Source: Ptiloglossa arizonensis (lineage: Eukaryota > Arthropoda > Insecta > Hymenoptera > Colletidae). Taken from it: DNA of 64,000 nucleotides. Location: contig NC_135058.1 of NCBI RefSeq assembly GCF_051014685.1, positions 11,844,811 through 11,908,810 on the forward strand, read 5' to 3'. Of this stretch, positions 58,253 to 64,000 are shown piece after piece. How positions within the stretch are numbered: the stretch's first letter is position 1; every line of letters begins with the position of its first letter. A program made the position numbers and the translations under genes. The notes below the pieces were generated by a model. It did not search any database and was not told where the DNA came from. It worked only from the letters and a program-made list of their open reading frames with translations.

Positions 58253-59089
58253 TTGTTGTCACCCGTCGAACAGAGTCGAGTTCGTTTTACCATGCGCTGC
58301 TCTCGATAAACACATGCGGTTAGTAAGTGGCGGTACTCTGTATCTCGCTCTCCGGCTGTCTTCCATTCTCCGCTTTCGTTCTCTCATTTTTCTCTCTTTC
58401 CCTCTCTCTCTCTTTCTGTCTTTCTTTCTCGTTTTGTTTTCTCTCTTTCTCTAATTTCTCTCGTTTCCCGTCCCGTTCCAATCGTCTCGTCCCCGAGGAC
58501 GGATTTTCTGTGACTCGCGTACACCAGCCGCGGATGTTCGCAGGTGTTTTGTATTCCGCGCGAATCGTACCTCTTTAAAAGACATCCCCCGAGTGCCCGT
58601 AAACGCGGCCGAGCGATCTTCGCGCCGGAACGATAACGATCCTCGCCGGGACCCAGTGTTTTCGCGTCGATCGGCCGATTAAATTACGCCGTTGCTTTTT
58701 CTTTCTATCTGGTGCGCCGACTCGGACTCGGAGAATAAAAAGAGTGAGAAGTCTATCGAGGGGGATCGACGTCTTTTCGATCGGGTACACGATACCCGGG
58801 ACGGTGTTCGCAATATGTTTAGTCGAATGTCCGGTTTCCGTGGAAAAGATTTCGATTCGGTGTTCGAATTGCGATAGATCCTCGTTGACCGAACGCGTCT
58901 CTGTAACTGACGGTAGATATAATTACAGATTTCGAGTAATCCGGTTACGATCGGCGTCCGACGTCCGGTGACCTATTACCGATCCGGAAAGAAACAACTG
59001 AGAATTTGAAATTGTCGCAGCTTCGTAACGACTTGGTCAATCGCGGAGTATCCCCAATTAGAAATTTCAGTTGTCCAGAATTCTCGAAA
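57600..59089 (+). promoter_or_regulatory. GC-rich, pyrimidine-rich leader/promoter region of the GRXCR-like gene
   Basis: This 1.5-kb stretch is much richer in C and T on the plus strand than its surroundings. It contains a CGT microsatellite (58209-58259), a long TC/TTTC tract (about 58370-58460) and runs of TCGCTC/CTCGC. Several overlapping frames stay open because of this composition, but none has domain-like sequence. Position and composition suggest a CpG-rich promoter and 5' UTR; no TATA box or initiator can be fixed. Confidence 0.4.
58209..58259 (+). repeat. (CGT)n microsatellite
   Basis: Interrupted CGT triplets form a run of about 50 bases, ending in GTTGTTGTC. Confidence 0.85.
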
Positions 59090-59132
59090 GAGAGACAGAG
59101 CGAGAGAGAGAGCGAGAGCGAGCGAGCGAGCG

Positions 59133-59207
<75 letters not shown>
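59090..59207 (+). repeat. (GA)n microsatellite in the GRXCR-like leader
   Basis: About 115 bases of GA dinucleotides, with GCGA interruptions in the left half, end 93 bases before the candidate start codon. The pure tract covers roughly 59137-59206. It is GAGA-factor-like sequence, placed in the 5' UTR or proximal promoter. Confidence 0.95.
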
Positions 59208-59208
<1 letters not shown>

Positions 59209-59291
59209 TGTGGAAGGGACGGATAGAGAGGCAACGCTCGTTCGATTGATGGCCAGGTGTAGTTCGTCGAAGAAGTGACAGTGGTTTTCGA

Positions 59292-59321
59292 ATGTGTATA
59301 TGGACGAGGTCGCCACGATGA
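59292..59321 (+). promoter_or_regulatory. Short upstream ORF overlapping the GRXCR-like start
   Basis: An ATG at 59292 in another frame opens nine codons and stops at TGA 59319-59321. It overlaps both candidate starts, at 59300 and 59318. If transcribed, it could lower initiation at the main frame. Its role is inferred from position only. Confidence 0.35.
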
Positions 59322-59614
59322 CCGTTCCACCGACACTGTCGGCGAAGGCTCAGGCCCGGGATGCGAGTCAGGTTGCCCGACAGACTGTGTCAATCCGGAC
59401 TGTTTCCAATCCCCCCACGTCCACTCTGAGCACAGGGGCCGGAGCAACGGTATTTGTCGGACTTGGCGCTCCTGGCGTCGATTCCGCGGCAGCCTGTAGG
59501 AGAAGAATCCCGGAAGTGCAATCCGCGAACGGCTACGGCAAGCAGAACAGCGTGAAGCCGGCGGCGCAGCACTCCCATAGCCAGCAACACCACCAGCAAC
59601 ACCACTATCATCAT

Positions 59615-59647
<33 letters not shown>

Positions 59648-60997
59648 GCGGCTCATGTGGTGAAGATCAGGATCAATCCGGATGGTGACAGGAACGGAAG
59701 GGTGATATCCACCGTACGACTGACACTGGACGAGAACATCGGCCACGAAGCCGAGCAGGAGAACGGGATCGCGTGCGAACGTTCGAGCAAGCGTGACGGT
59801 GGTGTGGTCGTGAGTGCGACGAATCTGGTGAACGAGCACCGTTGTGGAAGTGCCGGTGAGGGCTGTGTGAGGATCAGTGTCGGCTGCGACGCCTACGAGC
59901 GCAACAACAACAACAACAACAACAACAACAACGAGAAACGTAACCGTAACAACGACGGAACAGAGAAAGACATGGTCCACCGCGATACATCGGACACCTT
60001 GAACACCTCCGTCGGTGATAACCGTTCGAGCGCCTGTTTCTACTACAACTCCTACCAGAGCCCGTTATCCGGTATGGTGATGTCCAGCGGACAGTGCTCG
60101 CCCAGCGACACCTTGGACAGCGGTACCTGCAGCGATCTCGACGGTACACCGCCACCGTTGCCCAAGAAGAAGAACGCGAGCACGGTACCATTGGCCAACG
60201 ATCAGCACAAACGCACTGGAAGTCTCACCAGCAGCGGAGCGGAAGTGGACAGCGACGACAACGAGAGCAACATCAGCTGCGACTCTCTGAACGCTGGCGA
60301 TCTTCACGAGCGCATCGTACCCAATGCCAACGGTAACGCCGTCGAAGCGGATCGGGAATCACCGGAGTACCGAGAGAACGATCGCTTCGAGGACGATCAC
60401 TCGACGAACGACACCGTTCTCAGCCTGAACCGGCTCGACCTGTCGAACGACAACGAGGAACGACCGAACGAAGAAGGATCCTCGCCGTCTACAACGATCG
60501 CCACGGAACTCGAGTCGAATTCCTGCTCGACGAGCGCCTCGCCGAGCGTCTCGCCGTCACCGTCAGCTACATCGACCCTGTCGAAGGCGTCCTCGACGCC
60601 ACGGATCAGGAGCCCGGACCCGGTGATCGAACAGAACGGAAAACCGTCGTCACCCGTGGTGAAGGAATGCACGTACGAGGAGAGGAAGCAGGAGCAGGAG
60701 AGGATAGAGCAGGAGTCCGTTGCCGCGGACGTAGACGCGAGCATCAATCCCATCACCGGCAAGAAGTACCTGTACGAGTACGACAGGTTCTACAAGTTCC
60801 ACGTGAACGAACTGAAGGGCAACAATAAGGACACGAGCCGCGGAGTGGTGTTGGGGGATAAGGACACCGACGAGTGTTTTGCCGGTTACAAGATCCTCGA
60901 TAAGGAAGCCATACGCAGTGCCAAGGGAACCGTGCGCGGTGTCAAGAACAGGGTACGCGCCGGCATCGCGACGTTCCTTCAGAAACCCTCCTCGCAG
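59300..60997 (+). CDS. Glutaredoxin domain-containing cysteine-rich protein (GRXCR/CG31559-like), first coding exon, partial
   Basis: The frame is open for 566 codons from ATG 59300 to a donor CTCGCAG|GTTGGT at 60998. GTG and TAT precede this ATG in frame. An in-frame ATG at 59318 has a better context (A at -3) and may be the true start. The N-terminal 470 residues are low complexity: polyglutamine/histidine around 90-116, polyasparagine around 202-211, and Ser/Asp/Glu-rich stretches. Near the end are YEYDRFYKFHVNEL and then GYKILDKEAIRSAKGTVRGV plus KNRVRAGIATFLQ (about 529-561). This is the conserved block that precedes the glutaredoxin fold in insect CG31559/CG12206-type proteins, relatives of vertebrate GRXCR1, which acts in actin-rich stereocilia. 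The glutaredoxin and Cys-rich exons were not found before the window ends. The codons after 60997 lack family similarity and are taken as intron. Confidence 0.8.
59617..59647 (+). repeat. (CAG)n coding polyglutamine tract
   Basis: A run of CAG/CAA codons makes an 11-residue glutamine stretch just after a His/Gln-rich segment of the GRXCR-like protein. It is likely length-variable. Confidence 0.9.
59902..59932 (+). repeat. (AAC)n coding polyasparagine tract
   Basis: Ten consecutive AAC codons give a polyasparagine stretch within the low-complexity N-terminal half of the GRXCR-like protein. Confidence 0.9.
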
Positions 60998-63900
60998 GTT
61001 GGTATTACTCGTATTCTGTTCACGGGCTACGTGGAATTCCTCTTGCGTGCCAATTAACGGACGATACCGGCCGCGGCGGAATGCTAAAGAGGTGTTACAG
61101 GGAAGCGAATGAAAAGTTTAAATTAACCGATGTTTATCGCCCGCCCGGGACGATGTTCGCCCGGAACGTTATCCGGCTAGAACCGCGACTTTGAGTACAG
61201 ATAGAGGGAGGGGGACCGTGCGGGGGGATGGTAATAGGGAAGAGTTCAAAGAACGCTCGCCGTCGAAGGCTTTTCCCGTTCTTTCGTTTTCGATACTGTT
61301 GCATCGTAATGCAACGCGCCTCGCGGTAAACGAGGACGCGAGGGTGGTGAAAGGCATTACCGGGGAGGGTCGGAAGGGCACCGTGTTGAAAAATTTGCGA
61401 ATCGATGGTCTAGATTTCACCGGAGACGTCGGCGCCGGTTTTCGCGATCGCGAACACCGTCTACGTATCGATCACCGGGCTCGAAAATATCGAATAATCG
61501 CGGTTCGATTTTTCTAACGGTCACGTGCGACGACGTGGTTCGTCAACGTCTCCATGTCCCAGTGTTTCTCAAACCCGAGAACAGCGACGTGGTTCTAGGA
61601 AGAGGGTACGGAGTAGGTTTGGTATTGTTATTGTTAAAGGTTTTTTTTTTTTTCTTTATATATGTACATGTGTGTTTATGGACTGTTGGGTATACAAACT
61701 CTTTTTCTACGATTTTACCAACGTCGACGAGAATCTTTCCGCTTCTTGATCGAAATTGGCAGCACGGGAAGCTTTTTATTCCACCATCCAAGGGAACGTA
61801 CCCGAAGTTGGGTTTTACGATGGTATTTTTATCCGTGCTTCTTTCACCCTTACGTACTTTATAGCGTATAAATACTTGCATGCGTAATAGCATTTTTATC
61901 TGCGTGTACGTGTAAGTACGCGACTGCGCCAGATAGAAATGTTATTAAAAAGTTTAATCCGAATTACATTTTTATCCGTGTATGTATAAAAATACTATAA
62001 AAATGATATTGTCTCTGTATATGTATGCGTATAAACATACTATTGTAAAACTTAACCGCGGATACATTTTTTTTTATGTAGTGGAATAAAGAAAGCTTCC
62101 TTTGGTATTCTACTTTGACTAAAAACACCATTTGAAATACTTTCTATGGTTGGGTGTACAATCATGGAAAAAGAAAGTGGGAACTGAAAAGTTTGAAAGT
62201 TGTTTTATATAACATATTCATCGGTTTGCATTCTTCTTCTGGTAAAGGTAACAACAGATGGTAAATTTTACCGGACTTTTTGTTCGTAATGAGATAGTTT
62301 TATCCGAGGACCGAGTAACGAGGATGTTTTAATATCGTTCCGAACAAAAAATTTATTTATCCATATTAAAACAGTTCCAAGGGATTTTTCATTTGATTCC
62401 GTCGCTCCGGTATACAACGCAACAAAAAGTTTAAACTTAAAAATGAAACGAAACCGTGTAGTTGAAATAAAAATTGTTTAAACCTACATCTCTATTTTGA
62501 AACGGTTTCAAGATACATTGAAAATATTGGATTGTTCGGAAAATCATTTCGTTTTCCAAAATGGAGAATATATAATTTAATAAAATGTTTATACCCTCTA
62601 AAAAAGGATAAAAAATTCCCTGCAAATTTCATGGAAGTAACATTACAGTACTCGAAAACTTCGCGCGCAAACAAAAATAGCTCTACGTATAGTTCCGTGA
62701 CTCGTTATCCGAATAATAATCAATTCCGCGTCGTCACTCTGTACCCAAGAACCGTCTCTGCAGACGGCAAACATTTAAGCGTGACTGCAATCGAAAAACC
62801 CGGTACGAATAAAAACGTTGCATTTTTTCGGGCAGATCTCTTACGAAAAACTTGGCGAGGTAAAAAAGCTGCAACAAGACGGAACGAACCGTGAAACGGT
62901 CGCCCGTGACCAATCAGCGACGCGCATTGAACATCGACGCGCAGGACTACCGAGCGCGTCGATTTGTTATGCAAATCAGCCGGCCGACACCGCGACGGCC
63001 TGACGAGCGTTTCAAACAGGGTGGAAATCGAATGGCGCGAAAAACGGTTAGGAGAATCTGTCGTCGCGTGGTAGCGCGATGGTAACCCTTCACGCGTTGC
63101 CCGATACACTCGACACTCGACCGCGTCGAGAGACAGGGACGCGAAAAGCGTTAGATTTACAGTTAGATCACCTCGTCGTCCACGGGTGACCAGTTTGGGA
63201 TCCGACGTTGACTGACATCGATCGATGACGCGTAGCGCTGTCCGGCTCGTGCGTCCCCGTGTGGTCTCCCCACTCCTTCGTCCCGGTGCTGCAAGGTTTC
63301 CGGTGTTGCCATGCGAGCGCGTCCTGCATAGACACGCGTGCTCGCGCTCGCGCACGCCATGCGAATCGTAGCGTCGCGTCGCGTCGATGCAGAACAGATC
63401 GACGTAACGGTAGATCCGATAAAGCGATATCACGGCAACGTGCGAGAGAGCGTGCTCGTTGTCCCTAGTTGTAAACCGGTCTTCCACCTCTGTTCCCGCG
63501 TATTTTACCTCCGTATGTGCTCTCCTGCCCCCACCACCGGTCCCTCGTGTCGCTGGATTTTTCATCGTTCGCGCACCCTTCAGATGGCGCGGTCTATTTC
63601 GCGAAATTACAGACGCGGGAAGAAACTCCAACCGGCACGTGCATCCTCCAGCAATCGAGGACTCCGTGTTTCCGAGGATTTCGCGTATTGGCTCGATCGA
63701 CGCGTTCGAAGCCGAGATGCTCCGTGGCTGGGAGTGTCGGTCGTGAGAGGAGAAATCTGTTATTACGGTGTTTCATCCGAGCGGTAAAGAGTGGTGAATA
63801 GAGTCCATTTGAAATGAAATTTTAGACTCGATTGACTAGGCAGTGGAGGCTTCGAGTGCAGACCCCGATCGAGAGCTGTAGAAATTTTCATTGAATTCTT

Positions 63901-64000
63901 TTTAAGTGTATCGTTAGCGGTAGAGATTTCGATCGAGTGGTGGCTTCAATTGAGAGCTAGAGAAATTTTTGTGGAATTTTTTAGAAGGAATATATCGTTA
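60998..64000 (+). other. Probable first intron of the GRXCR-like gene
   Basis: After the donor at 60998 no exon resembling the glutaredoxin fold (CxxC-like cysteine-rich region, thioredoxin-like strands) is visible to the end of the window. The DNA holds scattered short open frames and one long antisense frame at 62720-63631 (see findings). Confidence 0.5.

Noticed and set aside
57639..58323. Overlapping plus-strand frames of 165 and 173 codons
   Set aside because: They overlap each other in different frames, are made of Ser/Arg/Pro-rich composition-driven sequence with CT and CGT runs, and show no domain. They are treated as leader/promoter DNA.
58945..59447. Minus-strand Ser/Leu-repeat frames and the plus-strand Glu/Arg frame over the GA tract
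   Set aside because: They are translations of the dinucleotide microsatellite.
59390..59980. 196-codon minus-strand frame
   Set aside because: It is antisense to the GRXCR-like exon; its Val and Leu runs are complements of the AAC and CAG coding repeats.

Overview
This is eukaryotic nuclear DNA, most likely from a hymenopteran insect (bee, wasp or ant). The reasons are spliced genes with canonical GT..AG introns, proteins that resemble insect families, an AT-rich but CpG-rich background and mariner-type remnants. The species cannot be named from the sequence. There is no operon, rRNA, CRISPR array or prophage.

Three protein-coding genes can be supported. The first fills the centre of the window: a complete plus-strand gene for the beta-1 subunit of soluble (nitric-oxide-sensing) guanylyl cyclase. 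It has 14 coding exons from 10324 to 50830, whose phases all join into 603 codons plus a stop. Its first coding exon contributes only the ATG, immediately followed by a donor site. The second is a minus-strand gene in the 8.4-kb last intron of the cyclase. It has two recognised exons (about 49086-48952 and 46845-45941) and encodes an ankyrin-repeat/SOCS-box protein most like ASB17. The third, near the right end, is the large first coding exon (59300-60997) of a glutaredoxin-domain cysteine-rich protein (GRXCR / CG31559 type). Its glutaredoxin-domain exons lie beyond the window.

Layout: 1-10.3 kb is intergenic or upstream DNA with several decayed repeats. 10.3-50.8 kb is the cyclase gene. Its introns hold a mariner-type MITE (15.2 kb), two long inverted repeats (19.1 and 29.8 kb), a 30-bp tandem array with five evenly spaced TATCGATA palindromes (20.9 kb), a decayed 95-bp tandem repeat (23 kb) and a mariner transposase relic (37.9 kb). 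50.8-57.6 kb is 3' UTR and intergenic DNA without a recognisable gene. 57.6-59.3 kb is a GC-rich, pyrimidine-rich, microsatellite-rich leader region of the third gene. 61-64 kb is probably its first intron.

Functionally, the cyclase subunit senses NO through a heme ligated by His105 and makes cGMP only together with an alpha subunit, which is not encoded here. The nested SOCS-box gene would supply a substrate adaptor for a Cullin-5 ubiquitin ligase. No functional link among the three genes is visible beyond physical proximity.
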